NCBI GenBank assembly: GCA_040793985.1
Contig: JBFNJI010000024.1
Coordinates: forward strand, 268,758-332,757
DNA: 64,000 nt
Reading direction: 5' to 3'
Origin: Thiodiazotropha sp040793985
Lineage (GTDB): Bacteria > Pseudomonadota > Gammaproteobacteria > Chromatiales > Chromatiaceae
Both the position numbers and the translations under genes were made by a program. The notes beneath the pieces are model-generated. The model was not told where the DNA came from. It did not search any database and saw only the letters and a list, made by a program, of their open reading frames with translations. Shown here one piece after another: positions 40,415-48,325 of this stretch (positions are counted from its first letter, which is position 1; every line of letters starts with the position of its first letter).

Positions 40415-42331
40415 ATGGATATTTTTATCAGCGACAAGCGTTCACCTTTTTTTTTACCGCTTATCAGCTGCCTGCTGTTGTGGGGTCAGGCCGCATGGTC
40501 CGCACCTGACAACCACTCCCAGGTGAATGAGCATGGCCACAATGAGGCCATGCCTGGCGGTTCCACAAGCCGACTCGATGACAATCGTCTCTACAGCTGT
40601 CCAATGCATCCCGGGGAGACCAGTCATCAACCCGGACGCTGCTCCCAATGCGGCATGTTTCTGGTGCAACAGCAGACCCCCGATGGGCAGGGGAATCCGC
40701 TGGCAGGGGTAAAGGGCGCGCCTGTGCAACACGAAGACGCTTCGCATCGGGAACACCGGCACCAGGCATCGGCTATGACATATATCTGCCCCATGCATCC
40801 CGGGGAGACCAGTCATCAACCCGGACGCTGCTCCCAATGCGGCATGTTTCTGGTGCAGCGGCCATCGGGCAGCGAAGAGGAGAATCAGCATCGAGGATTA
40901 GACACCGGGCCCAGGCAACATACACCCGGCATGCATACAGTGAAACAACCCACCGCAACATCGGGTGGTGCGTTCTCGATGGGCATGAATCATCCCATGC
41001 CAGGCACTGGTGAGATGCAGGCACAACCCAAGCCAAAGCGATTTTGGGAGGCAGCTCAGACCCTGCCGACGATCAACGATCGGCAGCACCGCGACAAGGG
41101 GGAGAGTCTGCTCGAGATTGCAAAGCGTCCCGAAGCGTCACCCAGCCGGATAGCCGGACCGGATGTGGCTTCGGAGGATCACCGGGCTGCCGCGCACAGC
41201 CATGACGACTCAATTTATATCTGCCCCATGCACCCGCAAATCACCAGCAAGGACGCGGATGCGAGCTGTCCAATATGCGGTATGGATCTGGTCCGCAAAT
41301 CATCCGCCCTGCACCAGGGTGGCGAACCCCAGGTGTTTCTGCCGTCGAATGTGATACAAAACATGGGGGTGCGCACGGCTATGGCCAAGCGTGGCGCTAT
41401 CGAAAAGTCAGTAAAGACCCAGGGCATAGTGACCGCGGATGATGACAGGATCCACAATATCCATCCGCGAACCGGGGGCTGGGTTGAACGCCTCTATCCG
41501 ATCACCGAGGGGGATCGGGTGGAGAGAAAAGAGGAACTGGTCGATTTTTACTCCCCATGGACCAACCAGGTTCAACTCGAATTCATTACCGCCCTCGAGG
41601 AGTATGACCTTATATCCTATGACCCGACCGGCAAGACTGAACTGGACGCCAAGGTGGATTCGTTGCGCAACCGATTGAGACTGCTCAACGTCACACCCAT
41701 GGAGCTGATGCGTATCGAGAAGAGCAGAAAGGTCTTGAGCACCATTCAGATAAAGGCACCCCAGGGGGGCTGGATCACCGATCTGAATGTCACCGATGGC
41801 ACCTATGTGGAACCCTACCAGGCGATGTTTACCATTGTTGATCTCAGCGAGGTCTGGGTTATGGTGGATATTTTCGAACACCAGGCGCCATGGATCCGCA
41901 AGGGCCAGGAAGTAACCATCACCACCGCTACGATACCTGGCAGAATCTGGACAGGAAAGGTCGACTACATCTATCCGCAAGTCAATCCCAAGACCCGCAC
42001 ACTACGGGCACGCATCGAGGTCCCCAATCCCGATGAGGCGCTATTGTTGAATATGTTTGTCCAGGTGGATCTCTCCCAGGGTTCGTCGAAAAAGCATGCC
42101 GTAACGGTGCCGCGGGAAGCGATAATCCTGACTGGAGAGCGGGAGATAGTGGTCAAGTCATTGGGCAAGGGTCACTTTCAACCGGTAGAAGTAACGAGCG
42201 GGGTCTGGGGCGATCACAGGGTTGAGATTCTCACCGGCGTCGAAGAGGGAAACGAGATTGTGGTTTCAGGTCAATTCCTCATCGATTCCGAATCCAACAT
42301 CCAAAGCAGTCTGTTGCGCATGATGGAATAG
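40415..42331 (+). CDS. cusB: RND efflux periplasmic adaptor (CusB-like) with three metal-binding modules
   Basis: A 638-residue membrane-fusion protein with an N-terminal signal/anchor (FFLPLISCLLLWGQAAWS). Its first 300 residues carry three copies of the heavy-metal-binding motif Y-x-CPMHP ... C-x-x-CGM-x-L (about residues 62-88, 125-151 and 267-291). The first two are almost identical. The rest is the CusB adaptor: FLPSNVIQNMGVRTAMAKRG, a barrel-sandwich hybrid (IHPRTGGWVERLY ... APQGGWITDLNVTDGTYV), IVDLSEVWVMVDIFEHQAPWIRKGQEV and the membrane-proximal domain (VPREAIILTGEREIVVKSLGKG). It should collect periplasmic Cu(I)/Ag(I) and deliver it to the adjacent CusA pump. Typical CusB is about 400 residues with no or one such module. 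Confidence 0.93.
   Translation: MDIFISDKRSPFFLPLISCLLLWGQAAWSAPDNHSQVNEHGHNEAMPGGSTSRLDDNRLYSCPMHPGETSHQPGRCSQCGMFLVQQQTPDGQGNPLAGVKGAPVQHEDASHREHRHQASAMTYICPMHPGETSHQPGRCSQCGMFLVQRPSGSEEENQHRGLDTGPRQHTPGMHTVKQPTATSGGAFSMGMNHPMPGTGEMQAQPKPKRFWEAAQTLPTINDRQHRDKGESLLEIAKRPEASPSRIAGPDVASEDHRAAAHSHDDSIYICPMHPQITSKDADASCPICGMDLVRKSSALHQGGEPQVFLPSNVIQNMGVRTAMAKRGAIEKSVKTQGIVTADDDRIHNIHPRTGGWVERLYPITEGDRVERKEELVDFYSPWTNQVQLEFITALEEYDLISYDPTGKTELDAKVDSLRNRLRLLNVTPMELMRIEKSRKVLSTIQIKAPQGGWITDLNVTDGTYVEPYQAMFTIVDLSEVWVMVDIFEHQAPWIRKGQEVTITTATIPGRIWTGKVDYIYPQVNPKTRTLRARIEVPNPDEALLLNMFVQVDLSQGSSKKHAVTVPREAIILTGEREIVVKSLGKGHFQPVEVTSGVWGDHRVEILTGVEEGNEIVVSGQFLIDSESNIQSSLLRMME
40604..40668 (+). repeat. Direct repeat copy 1 of 65 bp inside cusB
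   Basis: This 65-bp stretch recurs without a mismatch at 40793-40857, 189 bp (63 codons) further on, in the same frame. It encodes the first CPMHP/CGM metal-binding module. Perfect identity at the DNA level, including synonymous positions, points to a recent duplication or gene conversion. Confidence 0.9.
40793..40857 (+). repeat. Direct repeat copy 2 of 65 bp inside cusB
   Basis: Exact copy of 40604-40668, encoding the second CPMHP/CGM module. The third module (about 41215-41290) has a diverged DNA sequence. Confidence 0.9.
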
Positions 42332-42376
42332 CGGCAGACATCTGATATGCATCCTACCCATCGGAAAGCAAGCTAA

Positions 42377-45300
42377 ATGCCTGCGCAGTTGATTCGCTGG
42401 TCGATCGAGAACCGGATCCTGGTTCTGCTCGCCAGCCTGATTATCGCCATTTGGGGCTGGCACTCAGTGCGGGACACACCGTTGGATGCACTGCCCGATC
42501 TCTCCGACGTCCAGATTATCATTCAGACGAGTTATCCAGGCCAGGCACCACAGGTTGTGGAGGATCAGGTCACCTATCCCATCACCACAACCATGCTCTC
42601 CGTGCCTGGCGCTAAGGCAGTACGCGGTTACTCCTTCTTCGGCGACTCCTATATTTACGTCATCTTTGAGGATGGCACCGATATCTATTGGGCACGCAGC
42701 AGAGTCCTGGAGTATCTCAATCAGGCGAGCGAAAACCTGCCTAATGGCGTACAACCGAAGCTGGGGCCGGACGCATCCGGGGTCGGTTGGATATACAGTT
42801 ACGCCCTAGTCGACAGGGAAAACCGTCACGACCTCGCGCAGTTGCGCTCACTGCAGGATTGGTTTCTGAAATATGAGCTGCAGAGCGTACCCGGGGTGGC
42901 CGAGGTCGCCACTGTCGGCGGCATGGTCAAACAGTACCAGATCGTCCTCAGTCCGGAGAAGATCCGGGCTTTAGGGATTCCCCTCTCCCAGGTCATCGAT
43001 GCGATAAAGGATGCCAACCACGAAGTGGGTGGCTCGGTAATCGAACAGGGTGAAGCTGAACTGATGGTACGCACACGGGGTTATCTCAAATCGGAACAGG
43101 AGATACGCCATATCCCCATCGCCATCACCGAAGAGAGCATTCCGATCCTGCTTCAGGACATAGCCAAAGTCCAGATCGGTCCCGAGATGCGCCGCGTCGT
43201 CGCAGACCTTGACGGTCAGGGGGAGGTCAGCGGCGGAATCATCGTCATGCGCCACGGCGAGAATGCCATGGCGACCATTGAACGGGTGAAACAAAAACTG
43301 CAAAAGCTGAAAAACGGCCTGCCCGAGGGTGTGGAGATTGTCGAGACCTACGACCGCTCGTCGCTGATTCAGGAGAGCGTGGACAACCTGAACGACAAGC
43401 TGCTGGAGGAGTTCCTCGTCGTCGCCCTGATCTGTCTGTTGTTTCTGTTTCACCTGCGATCAGCGGTGGTAGCGGTGGTAACCCTTCCCCTGGGTATCCT
43501 GATCGCATTCATCATCATGAGGCAACAGGGCATCAACGCGAACATCATGTCACTCGGAGGCATCGCCATCGCCATCGGCACCATGGTGGACGCAGCCATC
43601 GTGATGATCGAAAATGCCCACCGCCGCCTGCAGGAAGCCGGCGACAACCTCTCAAGGGAAGCGCATTGGCAGGTGATCCTGCAGGCATCGCTGCAAGTGG
43701 GACCGGCGCTCTTCTACTCCCTGCTGATCATAACCCTGAGTTTTCTTCCGGTACTCGCACTGGAGGGACAGGAGGGACGTCTGTTCGGTCCACTGGTCTA
43801 TACCAAGACCTATGCCATGGCGGCGGCGGCAGGTTTGGCGGTAACCCTGGTACCGGTGCTGATGGGTTATCTTATAAAGGGCCGGATTCCCGCCGAAAAC
43901 ACAAACCCCCTCAGCTGGTCGCTGATCCTCATCTATCGTCCGCTGCTCAAGATCGTGCTTTGGCTGCCCCGCACCTCCATCCTGCTGGCACTGCTGCTAA
44001 TGATGACGCTTGTGATCCCCATCTATGGCGTAGGTGGGCTGCTGGAGCCGTTGAAGTGGCCCCTGCGTCTCAGCTCGGCGATAGGCTTCGAATTTGGCAA
44101 TTCCCTGCTTGTATCAGTCGAGAATGCCCAACACGACATCAAAAGGGGTTGGCACAACAGCTTCCCCGATTCCCCGCTGATGCAGAAACTGGGCAGTGGA
44201 CTCGGCTCGGAATTCATGCCGGAACTGTTCGAAGGCGACCTGATGTATATGCCGACGACACTGCCAGGGCTCTCCATCGGCAAGGCACAAGAGCTGCTGC
44301 AGCAGACAGACAGGCTGATCAAACAGGTGCCCGAGGTGGAACGGGTATTCGGTAAAATCGGCCGTGCCGAGAGCGCCACCGATCCCGCCCCGCTGACCAT
44401 GATCGAGACCATCATTCGCCTGAAACCGAAATCCGCCTGGCGCCCGGGGGTCGACCTGGAACATATCATCGGCGAACTCGACTCAAAGGTGCAGTTCCCC
44501 GGCCTCACCAATGCCTGGCTGATGCCGATTAAAACAAGAATCGATATGCTCTCCACCGGTATCAAGACACCGATCGGCATCAAGGTATCAGGACCCGAGC
44601 TGGAGACCATTGAGCGCATCGGCAGCGATATCGAAAAGCTCCTCTCCTCCTTGCCGGAGACTCGATCGGCTTTCTCCGACCGGGTCGTGGCCGGGCGCTA
44701 TATCGAGATCGTTCCCAATCGACTCGAAGCCGCGCGCCTGGGCATCAACATCGATGACATCAACCTGATGGTGAGCGCCGCGGTAGGCGGTATCAATATC
44801 GGGGAAACGGTGGAGGGCCTGGAACGCTATCCGATCAATATCCGCTTTCCCCGTGAACAGCGGGACGATATCAAGAAGTTGAGTGAACTCCCCATCGTCA
44901 CACCCTCCTCTGCGCAGGTCCCCCTTTCCCAGGTTGCTACTGTACGGGTCGTCGATGGACCACCGTTGATCAAAACGGAAAACGCGAGACTGAACGGCTG
45001 GACGTTCATCGATATCCGGGATGCGGACATCGGCGGCTATATCAACAAGGGAGAGCAATTGCTGGCTGAAAGGCTCCAGCTGCCACCAGGGTACGCGGTA
45101 ACCTGGACCGGACAATACGAGTATATGCTGAGGGCGCAAAACAAGCTGAAACAGCTGATACCGATGCTTTTGATCATTATCTTCTCCCTGTTGTTTCTTA
45201 TCTTCAAACGCTTCTCCGAGGCCCTGGTGGTGATGTTCAGCATACCCTTTGCCCTGGTGGGAGGGTTCTGGTTCCTGTTGTTGATGGATTACAACATCTC

Positions 45301-45670
45301 GGTGGCGGTTGGTGTCGGCTTTATCGCCCTGGCCGGTATCGCGGCTGAATTCGGTGTGGTGATGCTGATATACATCAACAGTGCGATTGCACGCTACGAG
45401 GAAGCAGGCCTATTGCGCAAGCGCCAGGACCTCAAGGCTGCGATCCTTGAGGGTGCGGTGCTCAGGGTACGCCCCAAGGCAATGACCGTGTTGGTGGTTG
45501 TCTTCGGCCTGATGCCGATCATGCTCAGTGATGGCGCTGGATCGGAGGTAATGCAGCGCATTGCAGCACCGGTAATCGGAGGTATGCTGACCGCGCCAGT
45601 GCTTTCACTGTTCATCATCCCTGCACTTGTTTTCCTGAGCAAAAGAGAAACACTGAGCCTCAAACAGTAA
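42377..45670 (+). CDS. cusA: Heavy-metal RND efflux pump (CusA-like)
   Basis: A 1097-residue inner-membrane pump of the HME-RND family, exporting Cu(I)/Ag(I) with proton antiport. The N-terminal helix is followed by DTPLDALPDLSDVQIIIQTSYPGQAPQVVEDQVTYPITT. The HME signature and proton-relay region is LGGIAIAIGTMVDAAIVMIENAHRRL (Asp in the fourth helix). Later signatures include LGSEFMPELFEGDLMYMPTTLPGLS and the second half GFIALAGIAAEFGVVMLIYIN. It is about 50 residues longer than E. coli CusA. The extra part is between the seventh helix and the second porter domain (residues about 555-605, RLSSAIGFEFGNSLLVSVENAQ region). It starts 45 bp after cusB. No CusC outer-membrane partner is in the window. 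Confidence 0.95.
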   Translation: MPAQLIRWSIENRILVLLASLIIAIWGWHSVRDTPLDALPDLSDVQIIIQTSYPGQAPQVVEDQVTYPITTTMLSVPGAKAVRGYSFFGDSYIYVIFEDGTDIYWARSRVLEYLNQASENLPNGVQPKLGPDASGVGWIYSYALVDRENRHDLAQLRSLQDWFLKYELQSVPGVAEVATVGGMVKQYQIVLSPEKIRALGIPLSQVIDAIKDANHEVGGSVIEQGEAELMVRTRGYLKSEQEIRHIPIAITEESIPILLQDIAKVQIGPEMRRVVADLDGQGEVSGGIIVMRHGENAMATIERVKQKLQKLKNGLPEGVEIVETYDRSSLIQESVDNLNDKLLEEFLVVALICLLFLFHLRSAVVAVVTLPLGILIAFIIMRQQGINANIMSLGGIAIAIGTMVDAAIVMIENAHRRLQEAGDNLSREAHWQVILQASLQVGPALFYSLLIITLSFLPVLALEGQEGRLFGPLVYTKTYAMAAAAGLAVTLVPVLMGYLIKGRIPAENTNPLSWSLILIYRPLLKIVLWLPRTSILLALLLMMTLVIPIYGVGGLLEPLKWPLRLSSAIGFEFGNSLLVSVENAQHDIKRGWHNSFPDSPLMQKLGSGLGSEFMPELFEGDLMYMPTTLPGLSIGKAQELLQQTDRLIKQVPEVERVFGKIGRAESATDPAPLTMIETIIRLKPKSAWRPGVDLEHIIGELDSKVQFPGLTNAWLMPIKTRIDMLSTGIKTPIGIKVSGPELETIERIGSDIEKLLSSLPETRSAFSDRVVAGRYIEIVPNRLEAARLGINIDDINLMVSAAVGGINIGETVEGLERYPINIRFPREQRDDIKKLSELPIVTPSSAQVPLSQVATVRVVDGPPLIKTENARLNGWTFIDIRDADIGGYINKGEQLLAERLQLPPGYAVTWTGQYEYMLRAQNKLKQLIPMLLIIIFSLLFLIFKRFSEALVVMFSIPFALVGGFWFLLLMDYNISVAVGVGFIALAGIAAEFGVVMLIYINSAIARYEEAGLLRKRQDLKAAILEGAVLRVRPKAMTVLVVVFGLMPIMLSDGAGSEVMQRIAAPVIGGMLTAPVLSLFIIPALVFLSKRETLSLKQ

Positions 45671-45729
45671 AGCTCCTGCCAGCATCCAGGAAAGCGCATC
45701 GCAGTTGCAGGAGGAGTGTCACTCCGCTT

Positions 45730-46200
45730 TCAGCGTAAAGCCACTGAACGCTTAGCGAACAGTGGTTGAACCGGCCTTGCTGCAGCAACGCGGGCTTGAT
45801 TATGCAGGCTTCTCACCTCCGGATGACAATGAGGTGAATCGAGTAAAATAGAAAAGATCTGTTGATAGATATTGTTCTCCGTGACCTCGCCACCCACCAG
45901 CAGCAACAACTCCATCTCGGTCTCTTCAGTCCTGTCCTTGAACTCGGGATAGACATCAAGCAGTTTGTTTGGCCCCAATAGACAGTAGGCGATACCGGAG
46001 GCCGCGGAACAGGCAATATTCTCGGAGACTATGTAGATCGGTTTATTATACTTTCGCGTTACCGCCATGACCCGTCGATGCAATAGCTGCAGAATCTTTT
46101 TTGAAACCGACGGCTGCAGATCGCTCAGCGTCAGATTAAACGACGAGAGATGGCTGCCGAGAAGCCCTTTGACCAGGTTTTTCTCCATGAAATTGAACAT
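45730..46200 (-). CDS. Hypothetical protein, 156 residues
   Basis: A cytosolic-looking protein. Its middle reads LQPSVSKKILQLLHRRVMAVTRKYNKPIYIVSENIACSAASGIAYCLLGPNKLLDVYPEFKDRTEETEMELLLLVGGEVTENNIYQQIFSILLDS. It has two cysteines and no membrane segment, and no domain is recognised. AAGGAG lies 14 bp before the ATG at 46200. It is convergent with cusA (60-bp gap). The LLGPNKLL and LLLLVGGEVTENN phrases give an alternating strand/helix look, but I cannot name a fold. Confidence 0.6.
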   Translation of the reverse strand: MFNFMEKNLVKGLLGSHLSSFNLTLSDLQPSVSKKILQLLHRRVMAVTRKYNKPIYIVSENIACSAASGIAYCLLGPNKLLDVYPEFKDRTEETEMELLLLVGGEVTENNIYQQIFSILLDSPHCHPEVRSLHNQARVAAARPVQPLFAKRSVALR

Positions 46201-46491
46201 TTTTACAGTTCACTCCTTTTCACAAGATAAGCCGGGAACACCACTTATTAACTACGCCACTGTCGTCGATTATTAGAATTATGACCTTCCTCCACCCTAG
46301 CGCTGAAACAAGCTAAGTAGAATCCTAGCGGACAATACTTAAGGCATGCTTAAAAAAAAGAGTACAGGTGCATCGATTCCCGGAGGTGGGGGATGGTAAT
46401 ATGGCGCGGCCTGTCTGCTAACCTAAGCCCAGGCAAGATAACTATAAACCCGGTCAAGCCGGGACCTTAACGACCACCTGGAGGAAAGTGA

Positions 46492-46809
46492 ATGTTCAAT
46501 TTGCTTAAGTATAAGTGTCTGTTCGGATATCTATGGACCAGCGCGATCGCAGCGGGTCTTCTCAGCGTCATATTTTTCACCTTCATCGACCCTGTTCATA
46601 TCGCCAATATGCTGGAACTGTCGAATGACACTGCCCTGTACGAAGTCAAGATCTACGCCTGGATCTTCTGTGCGATATGGTTCACTTTGAATACATCGAC
46701 CTATCTTGCCTACTATTTCGCACAGCTGGTCAAGCAGATGGAAGATAAAGAGCAGCAACAGAGTGAACGCGAAAAGTCGGTTGAAAACAGCCGACTCGAA
46801 ATCGGCTAG
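46492..46809 (+). CDS. Small membrane protein with C-terminal charged helix, 105 residues
   Basis: Two predicted membrane helices (YLWTSAIAAGLLSVIFFTFI and IYAWIFCAIWFTLNTSTYLAYYFAQLV) are separated by a short loop. A glutamine/glutamate-rich cytoplasmic helix follows (KQMEDKEQQQSEREKSVENSRLE). The ATG has a good GGAGG at 46480-46484. A CCCGG-TCAAG-CCGGG hairpin (46449-46463) sits 16 bp before the ribosome site. Function unknown. Confidence 0.7.
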   Translation: MFNLLKYKCLFGYLWTSAIAAGLLSVIFFTFIDPVHIANMLELSNDTALYEVKIYAWIFCAIWFTLNTSTYLAYYFAQLVKQMEDKEQQQSEREKSVENSRLEIG

Positions 46810-46840
46810 GCAGCGGCTGTAGATACGGTGAAGCGGCAGT

Positions 46841-46864
46841 GGCGACGCTGGATACAGCGACGCC
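46841..46864. terminator. GC-rich hairpin between convergent genes
   Basis: GGCGACGCTG-GATA-CAGCGACGCC has ten-base arms with one mismatch, between the small membrane-protein gene and the convergent ferritin-like gene. It is placed like a bidirectional terminator but lacks T-runs on either side. Confidence 0.4.
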
Positions 46865-46886
46865 CGTCGAGGGGAAGGGCTCTCCC

Positions 46887-47408
46887 TCATTCTGGCATAT
46901 TGGGTGGATCAAGATCGTCCAGCGGCGGCTCCTCTTGCAGACTGGTTTGCCACTCCCGCAGCATTTCCACGTGCCAACCCTCCTCCTCGACCATCTCCAA
47001 CGCGATCCTTTTCACCTCCTCACTCGGGGTATTGTCTGCAACCTGCTGATAGAAATCCCTGCCACGGATCTCATTGAACAATGCGATCTCCATAGCCTGG
47101 GCGACAGTCATCATGTAGCTCGCCTCCTCCATACAGAAGGACTCCGGTGAGGAGGGACACTTCCACTTGAAATCCCAAGGCGTTATCTGTGGCAGCTCAA
47201 TACCCTCGGTGCGTATATGTACCTCTTTCGCGTGCTGGCGACTGAAGTCCCCCAGCTTTCTGAACAGCTCCGCGACCTTCAGGTTGTTGTGTATCTCCAT
47301 GCTGTCCGCCAGCTCGTCGTAGTGGTCGCTGGAGGCCTCCTCCAACTCAAGGGCATGCACCAGGAACTCCCCCACTGTTTCGATCACCACCTCGGGATTG
47401 TCGCTCAT
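46887..47408 (-). CDS. Ferritin-like (rubrerythrin-type) protein
   Basis: A 173-residue four-helix protein: VGEFLVHALELEEASSDHYDELADSM, KVAELFRKLGDFSRQHAKEVHIRT, MTVAQAMEIALFNEIRGRDFYQQVAD and EVKRIALEMVEEEGWHVEMLREW. The fourth helix has the iron-site E-x-x-H (EGWH). In the second helix the expected Glu three residues before the His is replaced (SRQH), so the di-iron site may be incomplete. The ATG at 47408 overlaps the korB stop (ATGA) and has AGAGGAGT upstream. Coupling to an oxygen-sensitive ferredoxin oxidoreductase suggests protection from oxygen or iron handling, which is inference. Confidence 0.82.
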   Translation of the reverse strand: MSDNPEVVIETVGEFLVHALELEEASSDHYDELADSMEIHNNLKVAELFRKLGDFSRQHAKEVHIRTEGIELPQITPWDFKWKCPSSPESFCMEEASYMMTVAQAMEIALFNEIRGRDFYQQVADNTPSEEVKRIALEMVEEEGWHVEMLREWQTSLQEEPPLDDLDPPNMPE

Positions 47409-48232
47409 AGACAAAACTCCTCTTCCAGGAGACTCAGCTCTGTAACCTGCAGATTTTCAGGTTGCCAAACGGGAAAAGGGGAAGCGTAGATGATCCCGGT
47501 CGCTTTGCCATCGTCTGCCTGAATAATCTGCGCAGCCTTGATCCTGTCGTCTGTCGGCACATCGTTGATGAAGGGCTGAACGATCTCTTTCCAACCTCGC
47601 TGATCAGGCCGATAGGTCACACAGCCACTCAAAACCTGCACAAAGGCAAAGCCCGGATACTCGATTGCCTCAACCAGCAACCGGGTCATCTCCGCCGGCT
47701 CACCGGAGTATCCCCGGGCAATAAAACCCGCACCTGCCGCCAGGGCTATGGCAGCCGGATTGAAACGGGGAATGCCTGTACCGTGGGGAGTCATTTTACT
47801 CTCGGTCCAGGTGGGTCTCGTGGTTGGGGATGCCTGACCCTTGGTCATGCCGTAGACCTCGTTATCCATCACGATGTAGGTCATATCCATGTTTCGCCGA
47901 CAGGCGTGAAGAAAATGGTTGCCGCCAATGGAGAAGCCATCGCCGTCACCCCCGGCAACCACCACGGTCAAGTCGGGTCTTGCCGCCTTGAGCCCCGAGG
48001 CTGCGGCAAGCGCACGTCCGTGGATGCCATGAAAACCGTAGCTGTCTATATAGGCGGGCAGCCGGGAGGAGCAACCAATCCCCGACACGACGGCGACATC
48101 CTTTTTGTCGAGTCCGAGATGGGCCATTGCCTTTGTAAGTGCCGCCAAGACGGCAAAGTGACCGCAACCCGGACACCAAACCGGCTTGATGCCGGATTTA
48201 TAGTCCTTCGCCTTCAACGCTGGTACCGGCAT
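47405..48232 (-). CDS. korB: 2-oxoacid:ferredoxin oxidoreductase beta subunit (KorB-like)
   Basis: A 275-residue thiamine-diphosphate subunit. The [4Fe-4S] cysteines are in PVWCPGCGHF and SGIGCSSRLP plus a later one in VLSGCVTYRP. The TPP/magnesium motif is VVAGGDGDGFSIGGNH, with the NEVYGMTKGQASPTT segment typical of 2-oxoglutarate/2-oxoacid enzymes. It interconverts 2-oxoglutarate (or a related 2-oxoacid) and succinyl-CoA with ferredoxin, usable in the oxidative or reductive TCA direction. It lies 93 bp after korA and overlaps the ferritin-like gene. Confidence 0.94.
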   Translation of the reverse strand: MPVPALKAKDYKSGIKPVWCPGCGHFAVLAALTKAMAHLGLDKKDVAVVSGIGCSSRLPAYIDSYGFHGIHGRALAAASGLKAARPDLTVVVAGGDGDGFSIGGNHFLHACRRNMDMTYIVMDNEVYGMTKGQASPTTRPTWTESKMTPHGTGIPRFNPAAIALAAGAGFIARGYSGEPAEMTRLLVEAIEYPGFAFVQVLSGCVTYRPDQRGWKEIVQPFINDVPTDDRIKAAQIIQADDGKATGIIYASPFPVWQPENLQVTELSLLEEEFCL

Positions 48233-48325
48233 TGCTTGCCCTCCTCAATGAGAGTGGTTAATGGAAGCCGCGACTTCTGACTCGGCAATCCCGATCGATA
48301 AATTCATACAAGCCGTTGCTAAAAC

